Assembly (NCBI RefSeq): GCF_963974425.1
Contig: NZ_CAXBCK010000003.1
Coordinates: 33,572 to 97,571 of the forward strand
Reading direction: 5' to 3'
Length of the DNA: 64,000 nucleotides
Origin: Marixanthomonas sp963974425
GTDB lineage: Bacteria; Bacteroidota; Bacteroidia; Flavobacteriales; Flavobacteriaceae
Below, piece by piece: positions 25,027 to 33,424 of this stretch (the stretch's first letter is position 1; every line of letters begins with the position of its first letter). The translations under genes and the position numbers were made by a program. The notes beneath the pieces were generated by a model. The model had not been told where the DNA came from. It searched no databases and worked only from the letters and a program-made list of their open reading frames with translations.

Positions 25027-26169
25027 TTAATCTCTTAACAACCCTCTTGAAATAACAATTTTCTGTATTTCGCTGGTTCCTTCGTAAATCTGTGTGATTT
25101 TTGCATCACGCATTAAACGTTCTACATGGTATTCTTTTACAAAACCGTTCCCGCCGTGAACTTGAACTGCTTCAACAGTAGTGTCCATTGCCACTTTACT
25201 AGCGTACAATTTAGCCATTGCACCACTCATATCGTAATTGTTGCCTTGGTCTTTATCCCAAGCGGCTTTCATTACTAAATGACGAGCTGCAGTTATCTCT
25301 GTATGCATATCGGCCAATTTAAAAGCGATAGCCTGGTGGTTAGAAATTTCAGTACCAAATGCTTTTCTAATTTTAGAGTAATCGCGAGCCAATTCGTAAG
25401 CACCTGCTGCGATTCCTAAAGCTTGTGCAGCGATACCAATACGACCACCACTTAATGTTTTCATAGCGAATGTAAAGCCAAAACCATCTTCGCCAATTCG
25501 GTTTTCTTTAGGCACTTTTACATCGTTAAAGTTTAACGTGTGTGTATCACTACCGCGAATTCCTAATTTATCTTCTTTTGGGCCAACTTCAAAACCATCC
25601 CAACTTTTTTCAACTATAAAAGCGTTAATACCTTTATGTTTTTTTTCTTTATCAGTTTGAGCAATTACCAAGTAATAATCGGCTGTACCACCGTTGGTAA
25701 TCCAGTTTTTAGTTCCGTTTAAAATGTAATGGTCGCCTTTATCAATTGCAGTGGTGCGTTGCGAAGTTGCATCACTACCAGCTTCAGGTTCACTTAAACA
25801 AAATGCACCAATGGATTCACCAGTGGCTAACTTCGTTAAGTACTTCTGTTTTTGTTCTTCATTTCCGTAGGTTTCAAGTCCCCAGCAAACCAATGAGTTG
25901 TTTACTGAAACGATTACAGAACACGAAGCATCAACTTTACTCAGTTCTTCCATAGCCAAAACATAGCTTATGGTGTCCATACCGCCACCGCCGTACTTTG
26001 GGTCTACCATCATGCCAAGAAATCCAAGCTCCCCCATTTTCTTTACCTGTTCTGCAGGAAATTCCTGTTTATTGTCCCGCTCAATAACCCCGGGTTTTAA
26101 TTCGTTGTTAGCAAAATCGCGAGCTGCATCGCGTATCATGATATGTTCTTCGGAAAGACTGAAATCCAT
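25027..26169 (-). CDS. Acyl-CoA dehydrogenase (short-chain type)
   Basis: This FAD enzyme makes the first oxidation of acyl-CoA in beta-oxidation. The 380 residues show the usual N-terminal helical, middle beta and C-terminal helical domains. The catalytic base is E363 in IYEGTSEIQKI. FAD-contact motifs AFCLSEPEAGSDAT and NGTKNWITNG are present. The length and motif set resemble butyryl-CoA dehydrogenases; exact chain length is not visible. It stands alone with a divergent neighbour (anmK) and no nearby electron-transfer flavoprotein gene in the window. Confidence 0.93.
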   Translation of the reverse strand: MDFSLSEEHIMIRDAARDFANNELKPGVIERDNKQEFPAEQVKKMGELGFLGMMVDPKYGGGGMDTISYVLAMEELSKVDASCSVIVSVNNSLVCWGLETYGNEEQKQKYLTKLATGESIGAFCLSEPEAGSDATSQRTTAIDKGDHYILNGTKNWITNGGTADYYLVIAQTDKEKKHKGINAFIVEKSWDGFEVGPKEDKLGIRGSDTHTLNFNDVKVPKENRIGEDGFGFTFAMKTLSGGRIGIAAQALGIAAGAYELARDYSKIRKAFGTEISNHQAIAFKLADMHTEITAARHLVMKAAWDKDQGNNYDMSGAMAKLYASKVAMDTTVEAVQVHGGNGFVKEYHVERLMRDAKITQIYEGTSEIQKIVISRGLLRD

Positions 26170-26339
26170 AAGTTTGTTTTAAAAATGTATTACTAAAAGT
26201 CGTGCAAAGATACCGTAATTAAAGTAAATTTCAAATCTGAAGTTCCAATTTCCAAAACTTTACAACTTACTGTCATTTATTGAACTTAATTCCGCTATCG
26301 AAAGGTATCAAGAGGATGTTATTTCGTTATTTTTACAAT

Positions 26340-27404
26340 ATGAAAAAAACCAATTATCACGTTTTAGGTGTTATGAGTGGTACGTCTCTCGATGGAGTTG
26401 ATGTGGCTGAATGCTTTTTTGAAATTTCAGAAGAAAAGAAGTGGAGTTTTAAAATAGGTGCTTCTGAAACAATTGAATATCCAACTATTTGGAAGAAAAC
26501 ACTTCAAGAAGCGGTGCATTATTCTGAAGAGAAACTTACGGACTTAAACGAAAATTATACAGATTATCTTTCTCAAATTATTTCAGCATTTATTTCAAAA
26601 CATAAAACTACAGCGATCGATGCTGTTTGTAGCCATGGCCATACTATTTTGCACGAACCTGAAAAAGGAGTCACGCTACAGATAGGGAATTTGCCTAAGC
26701 TAGCTACTTTAATTAACGAAAAAGTAGTTTGCGATTTCCGAGTGCAAGATGTAAAATTAGGCGGAGAAGGCGCCCCATTGGTTCCTATTGGCGATAAATT
26801 ACTTTTTCCAGAATATGAGTATTGTTTAAACCTAGGCGGATTTGCAAATTGCTCTTTTCACAAAAACGGAAACAGAGTTGCCTACGATATTTGTGCTGTG
26901 AATATTGTATTGAATTTATATGCTGAAAAATTAGGACAACCGTATGATGATGGTGGAAAGATGGCAGCTTCAGGCGAAATAAATGAACAGCTATTAAATC
27001 AGTTAAACCATTTGAATTTTTACAATGAAAAACCACCTAAATCATTAGGGTTAGAATGGGTGCAAGCATATATATTCCCTATTTTAGAAGCTTCGGGAGA
27101 AACGTCAAGAAATATATTACGAACCTATGTTGAGCACATTACTATTCAGTTAGCACGTCAATTTTCCGAAGGAAAAAAAGTGTTAATTACTGGGGGAGGG
27201 GTTTATAATTCTTTTTTAATTGAACGTTTACAAGCTATTAGAAATGTTGAAATAATAATTCCTTCAGAAGAATTAATCGAGAACAAAGAAGCACTAATTT
27301 TTGGGTTGTTAGGAGTTTTAAAACTTAGAAATGAAATAAATTGCCTAGCAAGTGTGACTGGAGCAAAACGAGATCATTCTTCTGGAATGGTTTTTAACAT
27401 CTAA
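26340..27404 (+). CDS. anmK: Anhydro-N-acetylmuramic acid kinase
   Basis: This cytoplasmic enzyme opens and phosphorylates 1,6-anhydroMurNAc to MurNAc-6-phosphate in peptidoglycan recycling. I chose the ATG at 26340 (354 residues) because the family begins close to the GVMSGTSLDGVD motif (residues 10-21); an in-frame upstream ATG at 26280 would add 20 residues with no family match. Further motifs are CLNLGGFANCSF and TGGGVYNSFL near the C-terminus. Divergent from the acyl-CoA dehydrogenase gene. Confidence 0.93.
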   Translation: MKKTNYHVLGVMSGTSLDGVDVAECFFEISEEKKWSFKIGASETIEYPTIWKKTLQEAVHYSEEKLTDLNENYTDYLSQIISAFISKHKTTAIDAVCSHGHTILHEPEKGVTLQIGNLPKLATLINEKVVCDFRVQDVKLGGEGAPLVPIGDKLLFPEYEYCLNLGGFANCSFHKNGNRVAYDICAVNIVLNLYAEKLGQPYDDGGKMAASGEINEQLLNQLNHLNFYNEKPPKSLGLEWVQAYIFPILEASGETSRNILRTYVEHITIQLARQFSEGKKVLITGGGVYNSFLIERLQAIRNVEIIIPSEELIENKEALIFGLLGVLKLRNEINCLASVTGAKRDHSSGMVFNI

Positions 27405-27443
27405 AAATTAGCTAAAAAGAAGAGCAACCGTTTTTAAGTTTTT

Positions 27444-27451
27444 TATATTTG
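27444..27451 (+). promoter_or_regulatory. -7 box for the glutamate dehydrogenase gene
   Basis: TATATTTG, a perfect TAnnTTTG match, 19 nt before the ATG. The -33 element is not clear. Confidence 0.45.
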
Positions 27452-27470
27452 TAGCTTAACTTACCATTTA

Positions 27471-28697
27471 ATGAAACAATTACTTAAAAAGTACGAAGAT
27501 AAATCTCCCGAAATTGTTTTTCACTGGAATGACCCCGAAACCGAAGCCGAAGGCTGGACCGTTATCAACTCACTAAGAGGTGGTGCTGCCGGAGGTGGTA
27601 CACGTATGCGAGAAGGTCTTGATATGAATGAGGTCTTGTCACTGGCAAAAACCATGGAAGTGAAATTTACAGTTTCTGGTCCACCAATTGGAGGTGCAAA
27701 ATCTGGAATTAATTTTAATCCTGCAGACCCTCGTAAAAAAGGTGTTTTAGAGCGCTGGTACAAAGCAGTTTCACCTTTATTGAAGGCATACTATGGTACC
27801 GGAGGTGATATGAATGTAGATGAAATACACGAAGTGATTCCTATTACTGAAGAAAGTGGTGTTTGGCATCCGCAAGAGGGAGTATTTACGGGGCACTTTA
27901 ACCCTTCCGAAGCTGATAAAATTAATAGAATTGGTCAGTTACGCCAAGGAGTAATTAAAGTTTTAGAGAACAACACTTATTCACCAGACGTTATGCGTAA
28001 ATATACAGTAGCCGATATGGTTACTGGATATGGTGTGGCCGAAGCAGTACGCCATTATTACGATATTTACGGCGGAAATATTAAAGAGAAAAAAGCCATT
28101 GTTCAAGGCTTTGGGAATGTAGGAGCTGCCGCTGCTTACTACCTCTCTCAAATGGGAGCGAAAGTGGTTGGTGTTATTGATAGGGCAGGCGGGATTATTA
28201 ATGAAGATGGATATTCTTTTGATGAGATAAAAGAGTTGTTTCTAAATAAAAACGGAAACACTCTCGTAGCAGAAAACATGCTTTCTTTTGAAGAAATAAA
28301 TAGTAAGATATGGACATTAGATGCTGAAATATTTGCTCCTTGTGCCGCTTCTCGTTTAATTACCAAAGAACAAATATCGCAAATGATCGATAGTGGACTA
28401 GAAGTAATTAGTTGTGGGGCTAATGTGCCTTTTGCGGATAAAGAAATTTTCTTCGGTCCTATTATGGAATATACAGATGAACGGGTAAGTTTAATACCCG
28501 ATTTTATAAGTAATTGTGGGATGGCACGTGTATTTGCATACTTTATGGAACGCAAAGTACAAATGACAGACGAAGCTATTTTTAATGACACATCTATGAC
28601 CATTAAAAATGCTATTCAGAACACATTTGATAATAACAGTACAAAAACAAACATTAGTAAAACCGCTTTTGAAATTGCCTTAAAACAGTTGATATAA
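27471..28697 (+). CDS. Glu/Leu/Phe/Val family dehydrogenase
   Basis: The 408-residue product carries out reversible oxidative deamination of an amino acid with NAD(P). The substrate-binding part has the GGAKSGIN motif with catalytic lysine K77. The dinucleotide fold has GFGNVGAAAAYYLSQMGA. Substrate identity is not settled by these motifs; glutamate is the usual assignment in Bacteroidota, with leucine as an alternative. It is followed by nhaD 18 nt later, so cotranscription is likely. Confidence 0.88.
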   Translation: MKQLLKKYEDKSPEIVFHWNDPETEAEGWTVINSLRGGAAGGGTRMREGLDMNEVLSLAKTMEVKFTVSGPPIGGAKSGINFNPADPRKKGVLERWYKAVSPLLKAYYGTGGDMNVDEIHEVIPITEESGVWHPQEGVFTGHFNPSEADKINRIGQLRQGVIKVLENNTYSPDVMRKYTVADMVTGYGVAEAVRHYYDIYGGNIKEKKAIVQGFGNVGAAAAYYLSQMGAKVVGVIDRAGGIINEDGYSFDEIKELFLNKNGNTLVAENMLSFEEINSKIWTLDAEIFAPCAASRLITKEQISQMIDSGLEVISCGANVPFADKEIFFGPIMEYTDERVSLIPDFISNCGMARVFAYFMERKVQMTDEAIFNDTSMTIKNAIQNTFDNNSTKTNISKTAFEIALKQLI

Positions 28698-28715
28698 TAT
28701 ACACCCTTAAAGAAA

Positions 28716-30095
28716 ATGGAATCGATTATTATTTTAATTTTTGTAATAGGTTACTTAGCCATTACATTAGAACATCCTTTAAAATTAGATAAAACTGTGC
28801 CCGCCTTAATTATGGCGGCTTTAATTTGGGCCGTACTTGCTGTCGGCTTTCACAGTGGCTGGTTCAATGTGGTCGATTCGCACGATAATGCCTTTAGTTA
28901 TCTCACCGGAGGAGAAGCGGCCGATGAAGGCTTTAAGAATACGCTACTACATCATTTAGGAAAGACAGCTGAAATATTAATTTTTCTTATCGGTGCGATG
29001 ACCATTGTCGAGATAATCGACCTGCACCGTGGATTTGAAATATTAAAAGGCGCTGTAAAAACAAAAAGCAAACGTAAGTTACTGTGGATTATTGGTATAT
29101 TGGCTTTTATACTTTCAGCAATAATTGATAACCTAACAGCTACTATTGTTTTGGTTACATTACTACGTAAATTAATTCATAAAAGAGAAGATAGGTTGTG
29201 GTATGCAGCTATGGTTGTAATCGCTGCAAATGCTGGTGGTGCTTGGTCTCCAATAGGGGATGTTACCACTACGATGCTTTGGATTGACGATAAAGTAACT
29301 GCTGCTGGTTTAATAGAGTTTGTAGTATTGCCTTCCATCTTCTGTTTTGTTGTTCCTTTTTTTATAGCGAGTTACTTAAAACCCTTTCGCGGAAATATTG
29401 AAGTAGATTCTACTAAAGATACAGTTGCCGAACGTCTATTGAGTAGTAAAACCATGTTGTTCTTAGGATTAGGGATGATTGTTTCGGTGCCTGTTTTTAA
29501 GACTGTTACGCATTTGCCACCTTATATGGGGATGATGTTAGCACTAGGTGTAGTGTGGCTTGTTTCAGAATATATTCATCCTGAAGAAGATTTCAGCAGT
29601 GAAAGACGTCATTTGTATTCAGCGCACAAAGCTTTATCAAGAATTGAAATATCGAGTATTTTATTCTTCTTAGGTATATTAATGGCTGTTGCAGGACTAG
29701 AAGCCTTAGTGTTTGGCGCAGTAAATGGAGAGCAAGTAGGAACACTTCGCTATGCTGCAGAACAATTAGATATGGCAATCCCTAATCAAGATGTGGTAGT
29801 AATATTATTAGGTATATTCTCTGCAATTATTGACAATGTGCCTTTAGTGGCTGCATCTATGGGAATGTACGATTCTCCAACAGATTCGGTATTATGGCAT
29901 TTTATAGCCTATTCGGCAGGAACAGGTGGAAGTATGCTTATTATCGGTTCAGCTGCTGGTGTAGCTGCAATGGGTATGGAGCGAATCGACTTTATCTGGT
30001 ACCTTAAAAAAATCACTTGGTTAGCCTTCATAGGCTTTATAGTAGGAGCAGGAGTGTTCTTATTATTTGAAAGAGTGATATTTCATCATGTGTAA
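28716..30095 (+). CDS. nhaD: NhaD-type Na+/H+ antiporter
   Basis: The 459-residue inner-membrane transporter exchanges sodium (or lithium) for protons. About 11-12 hydrophobic helices are seen. Typical blocks are AIIDNLTATIVLVTLLRK, NAGGAWSPIGDVTTTMLW and AIIDNVPLVAASMGMY, the repeated ion-site helices of the family. A sodium antiporter fits a marine or salt-exposed lifestyle (inference). It follows the dehydrogenase by 18 nt and precedes exbB by 48 nt. Confidence 0.9.
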   Translation: MESIIILIFVIGYLAITLEHPLKLDKTVPALIMAALIWAVLAVGFHSGWFNVVDSHDNAFSYLTGGEAADEGFKNTLLHHLGKTAEILIFLIGAMTIVEIIDLHRGFEILKGAVKTKSKRKLLWIIGILAFILSAIIDNLTATIVLVTLLRKLIHKREDRLWYAAMVVIAANAGGAWSPIGDVTTTMLWIDDKVTAAGLIEFVVLPSIFCFVVPFFIASYLKPFRGNIEVDSTKDTVAERLLSSKTMLFLGLGMIVSVPVFKTVTHLPPYMGMMLALGVVWLVSEYIHPEEDFSSERRHLYSAHKALSRIEISSILFFLGILMAVAGLEALVFGAVNGEQVGTLRYAAEQLDMAIPNQDVVVILLGIFSAIIDNVPLVAASMGMYDSPTDSVLWHFIAYSAGTGGSMLIIGSAAGVAAMGMERIDFIWYLKKITWLAFIGFIVGAGVFLLFERVIFHHV

Positions 30096-30143
30096 CAATT
30101 TCTAATGCCATTTGGCGTTATCCTATAAAACTGTAAACAATTT

Positions 30144-30848
30144 ATGCTAAACTTCTTAATTCAGGAAGGTGCAGAAGAAGCAGCAACACAAGCTGCAGAC
30201 CCTGAAACAACCGAAAAAACACTTTCCGTACTTGAACTAGTAATGAACGGTGGCCTAGCAGCCCAGATTATTATTGGGGTATTGTTTATCCTACTGTTTG
30301 TAGCTGTTTATATATACTTTGAAAGGCTTTTTGCAGTCAAAGCTGCTTCAAAGATCAACAGTAATTTTATGAACCAAATCAGGGATCACGTAGCAGGTGG
30401 AAACATTCAAGGAGCTAAAGTACTCTGTGCACAGCAAGATAGTCCCGTTTCAAGACTTACCGAAAAAGGGATTTCTCGAATAGGGAGTCCGTTAGAAGAT
30501 ATAAACACTGCTATTGAAAATGCCGGACGGTTAGAAGTCTATAAACTAGAAAAAAATGTTAGTATTTTGGCAACAATTGCCGGTGCTGCACCAATGATTG
30601 GTTTCTTAGGTACCGTAATTGGTATGGTTTTGGCATTCCACCAATTAGCAACTAGTAGTGGGCAAGCTGAAATGGGGGCATTAGCCGAAGGTATTTATAC
30701 CGCTATGACCACAACCGTTGCAGGTTTAATTGTAGGTATTATTGCCTATATGGGATACAATCACTTAGTAGTGCGTACCGATAAAGTAGTTCACCAAATG
30801 GAAGCCACAGCGGTAGACTTTTTAGATCTATTAAACGAACCAGCATAA
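30144..30848 (+). CDS. exbB: ExbB/TolQ/MotA-family proton channel
   Basis: The 234-residue inner-membrane protein works with ExbD and TonB to use the proton gradient for outer-membrane transport. Three membrane helices are seen, with the first at about 35-60. The characteristic GAAPMIGFLGTVIGMV helix and the last helix GLIVGIIAYMGYNHLV are present. The TAA stop shares a base with the exbD ATG (TAATG), so the two are translationally coupled. Confidence 0.88.
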   Translation: MLNFLIQEGAEEAATQAADPETTEKTLSVLELVMNGGLAAQIIIGVLFILLFVAVYIYFERLFAVKAASKINSNFMNQIRDHVAGGNIQGAKVLCAQQDSPVSRLTEKGISRIGSPLEDINTAIENAGRLEVYKLEKNVSILATIAGAAPMIGFLGTVIGMVLAFHQLATSSGQAEMGALAEGIYTAMTTTVAGLIVGIIAYMGYNHLVVRTDKVVHQMEATAVDFLDLLNEPA

Positions 30849-31240
30849 TGAATTTAAGAGGTAGAAATAAAATAAGTCCCGAGTTTAGTATGAGCTCCAT
30901 GACAGATATTGTATTTCTGTTGCTGGTGTTTTTCCTATTAACATCGCCCGCTATAACTCCAGATGCGTTAGATTTAATTTTACCAAAAGCAAGCGGTAAA
31001 ACAACTAGCGTACAAAAAGCATCGGTAAGTATAACAAGCGAAGGCGCTTATTATGTAAATAAAGAGCGAGTGAGTGAGTATACAATGGAAAAAGAACTAA
31101 AAAACATACTCGCAGGACAAGAAGAACCTACCATTATCTTGCGAGCAGAAGAGGGCGTACCTATTGAAGATGCTGTTTTTGTAATGGATTTAGCAAATAA
31201 AAACAACTACAAAATAGTATTAGCTGTACGCCCAAATTAA
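30848..31240 (+). CDS. exbD: ExbD/TolR biopolymer transport protein
   Basis: The 130-residue protein has one membrane helix after a basic start. The conserved acidic residue is D20 in SSMTDIVFLLLVFFLL, which carries protons in the family. A periplasmic domain of about 90 residues follows. The ATG overlaps the exbB stop by one base. A structured intergenic element of about 60 bp follows before the tonB gene. Confidence 0.88.
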   Translation: MNLRGRNKISPEFSMSSMTDIVFLLLVFFLLTSPAITPDALDLILPKASGKTTSVQKASVSITSEGAYYVNKERVSEYTMEKELKNILAGQEEPTIILRAEEGVPIEDAVFVMDLANKNNYKIVLAVRPN

Positions 31241-31248
31241 TAAATTGG

Positions 31249-31309
31249 GCAGCACCCTAATCGGGTCGGGCTTTCATCGCTACACGGTAGCGTATTCAAT
31301 CCCTGCTGC
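31249..31309. repeat. Structured intergenic element in the exbD-tonB gap
   Basis: GCAGCA (31249-31254) and TGCTGC (31304-31309) form an outer stem, with CGCTAC-ACG-GTAGCG (31278-31292) as an inner hairpin. The GC-rich block differs from its AT-rich neighbours and is followed by an A8 run. It resembles flavobacterial dispersed intergenic repeats; only one copy is here. Confidence 0.5.
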
Positions 31310-31341
31310 AAAAAAAATCTAAACTAAATATTTAACCTATT

Positions 31342-32160
31342 ATGTCTTTACTAGACACAAAACATAAAAAAAAGAGTATGACTATCACGGTAATTCTACA
31401 CGTGATTATCCTTATTTTGTTGTTTTATGTGGGGTTAACCTATTTAGATCCACCGCCAGAAAATGGTATAGCTGTTAACTTTGGTACAACCGAAACCGGC
31501 AGCGGAAACATTCAGCCTACCGAACCTATAAAATCAGCACCTAAAGAAACAACACCACCGCCTACCTCACAACCTAAGACTGAAATTAAGGAAGAAGTGG
31601 TTACACAGGATGTTGAAGATGCACCGGTAATTAAAAAAGAAAAGAAAAAGGAAGTTCAAAAAGAAACTCCTGTTAAGGAGCAACCCAAAGAAACACCTAA
31701 AAAACCAGATCCTAAGCCAGATAAAACCACCACTGATGCGTTGTCTAACTTGATTAATGCTCCAAAAAGCGATGGTACAGCAAAGGGTAGTGAAGGAAAT
31801 GACGACACTGCTGGAGATAAAGGAAACCCAGATGGAGATCCTAATGCCAAAAGTTACTATGGAACCGGAAAAGGTCTTGACGGCGATGGTAACTACTTGT
31901 TAGGAGGTCGTAAAGCTTTAAACAAGAAAAAATTTGAACAAGAATGCAACGAAGCTGGTAAAGTAGTAGTAAGCATCGAAGTAGATCGGAATGGAAAAGT
32001 AATTAATGCTACACCGGGAGTTCGCGGAACAACAAACAACTCAAAATGTCTGTTAGAACCCGCTAAGCGAGCAGCCCTAGCCACCCGATTTAATTCAGAT
32101 GATAAAGCACCTGCAAAACAAATAGGAAAGATTATCTATAATTTCAGTCTCTCGGAATAA
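31342..32160 (+). CDS. TonB-like energy-transducing protein
   Basis: The 272-residue protein has a cytoplasmic start, one membrane helix (about 13-33, ITVILHVIILILLFYVGLTY), a Pro/Lys/Glu-rich linker of about 100 residues that would span the periplasm, and a C-terminal domain (about 195-272: GKVVVSIEVDRNGKVINATP then AALATRFNSDD) of TonB type. It is the third gene of an exbB-exbD-tonB set. Sequence is too divergent for a definite TonB versus TolA/other call. Confidence 0.8.
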   Translation: MSLLDTKHKKKSMTITVILHVIILILLFYVGLTYLDPPPENGIAVNFGTTETGSGNIQPTEPIKSAPKETTPPPTSQPKTEIKEEVVTQDVEDAPVIKKEKKKEVQKETPVKEQPKETPKKPDPKPDKTTTDALSNLINAPKSDGTAKGSEGNDDTAGDKGNPDGDPNAKSYYGTGKGLDGDGNYLLGGRKALNKKKFEQECNEAGKVVVSIEVDRNGKVINATPGVRGTTNNSKCLLEPAKRAALATRFNSDDKAPAKQIGKIIYNFSLSE

Positions 32161-32206
32161 ATAGTAGCTTTGTTCACGCCAAACTAACACTTTAATTTTT
32201 TACAAT

Positions 32207-33424
32207 ATTAACTATCCAGAAACCATAGCGTGGTTATTTAAGCAGTTGCCTATGTACCAACGCGTAGGTAAAACAGCTTTTAAAAAAGATTTATCTAACA
32301 CGTTGAAGCTTTCAAAACATCTTAGTAATCCCGAACAAAATTTTAAAAGTATTCACGTTGCTGGCACTAACGGAAAAGGGTCTGTGAGTCATATGTTGGC
32401 CTCTGTTTTACAAGAAGCCGGATACAAAGTTGGATTGTATACATCGCCACACTTAAAAGATTTCAGGGAACGTATCAAGGTTAACGGACAGATGATTTCT
32501 GAAGAAGAAGTCATTTCTTTTGTAAAAAACAACCAATCCTTTTTAGAAGAAAATAAGCTGTCTTTTTTTGAAATGACAGTAGGCTTGGCATTTCATTATT
32601 TCAGTAACCAAACAGTGGATATTGCTGTTATTGAAGTAGGGTTAGGAGGAAGGCTGGACAGCACCAATATCATCACTCCAGAAGTTTCAGTGATTACAAA
32701 TATTGGTTTTGACCATACGGCTTTTTTAGGAACTACATATACTGAAATAGCTTCGGAAAAAGCGGGTATTATAAAACCGAACATTCCAGTTGTCATTGGG
32801 GAAACAGTCCCAGACACTAAAAAAGTTTTTCAGAAAATAGCTTCAGAAAAAAATGCGTCTATCACCTTTGCTGAAATGGAAACCATTTCAGGGTATGAAA
32901 GTGATTTAAAAGGGGTGTATCAAAAAAAGAATAAAAAGACAGCTGTCTGTGCTTTAAAATTGCTACAGAAGAATTGTTGGCACATTTCTGAAGAACACAT
33001 CCGCAACGGACTATTGAATACAGTTAAAAATACCGGTTTGCAAGGGCGGTATCAAACGTTACAAGAAAGTCCTAGGGTTATTTGCGATACGGCTCATAAT
33101 AAAGAAGGGTTAGAATTAGTGCTTCAGCAAGTGCAAGAAGAACCTTATGAAGATTTACATATTGTATTAGGAGTTGTAAACGATAAAGATTTAGATAGTA
33201 TTTTACCACTATTCCCTACACAAGCTACGTACTATTTCTGCAAACCAGATGTTCCTAGAGGATTGGAAGCTTCTATTTTAGCAAAAACAACAAAAGAATT
33301 TGAACTGACAGGGATGACATTCAATTCTATAAACAAAGCATATGCTTCTGCATTGGAAAACGCCTCAGAAAACGATTTAATTTACATAGGCGGAAGTACT
33401 TTTACCGTAGCCGAAGTGGTTTAA
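32207..33424 (+). CDS. folC: Bifunctional folylpolyglutamate/dihydrofolate synthase, probable ATT start
   Basis: This cytoplasmic ATP enzyme adds glutamate to (dihydro)folates. The P-loop HVAGTNGKGSVSHML, the Mur-ligase-type TNIGFDHTAFLG block and the C-terminal domain are intact. An ORF from TTG at 32246 would begin at the LPMYQRVGK block, about 13 residues short of the family. The frame upstream stays open back to 32168 and encodes INYPETIAWLFKQ just before LPMY, which fits the usual M-x-Y-x-E-T-x-x-W-L-F start. No ATG, GTG or TTG exists there, so ATT at 32207 is the likely start (405 residues); TTG at 32246 remains possible. The stop overlaps the convergent PBP gene by 4 nt. Confidence 0.85.
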   Translation: MNYPETIAWLFKQLPMYQRVGKTAFKKDLSNTLKLSKHLSNPEQNFKSIHVAGTNGKGSVSHMLASVLQEAGYKVGLYTSPHLKDFRERIKVNGQMISEEEVISFVKNNQSFLEENKLSFFEMTVGLAFHYFSNQTVDIAVIEVGLGGRLDSTNIITPEVSVITNIGFDHTAFLGTTYTEIASEKAGIIKPNIPVVIGETVPDTKKVFQKIASEKNASITFAEMETISGYESDLKGVYQKKNKKTAVCALKLLQKNCWHISEEHIRNGLLNTVKNTGLQGRYQTLQESPRVICDTAHNKEGLELVLQQVQEEPYEDLHIVLGVVNDKDLDSILPLFPTQATYYFCKPDVPRGLEASILAKTTKEFELTGMTFNSINKAYASALENASENDLIYIGGSTFTVAEVV

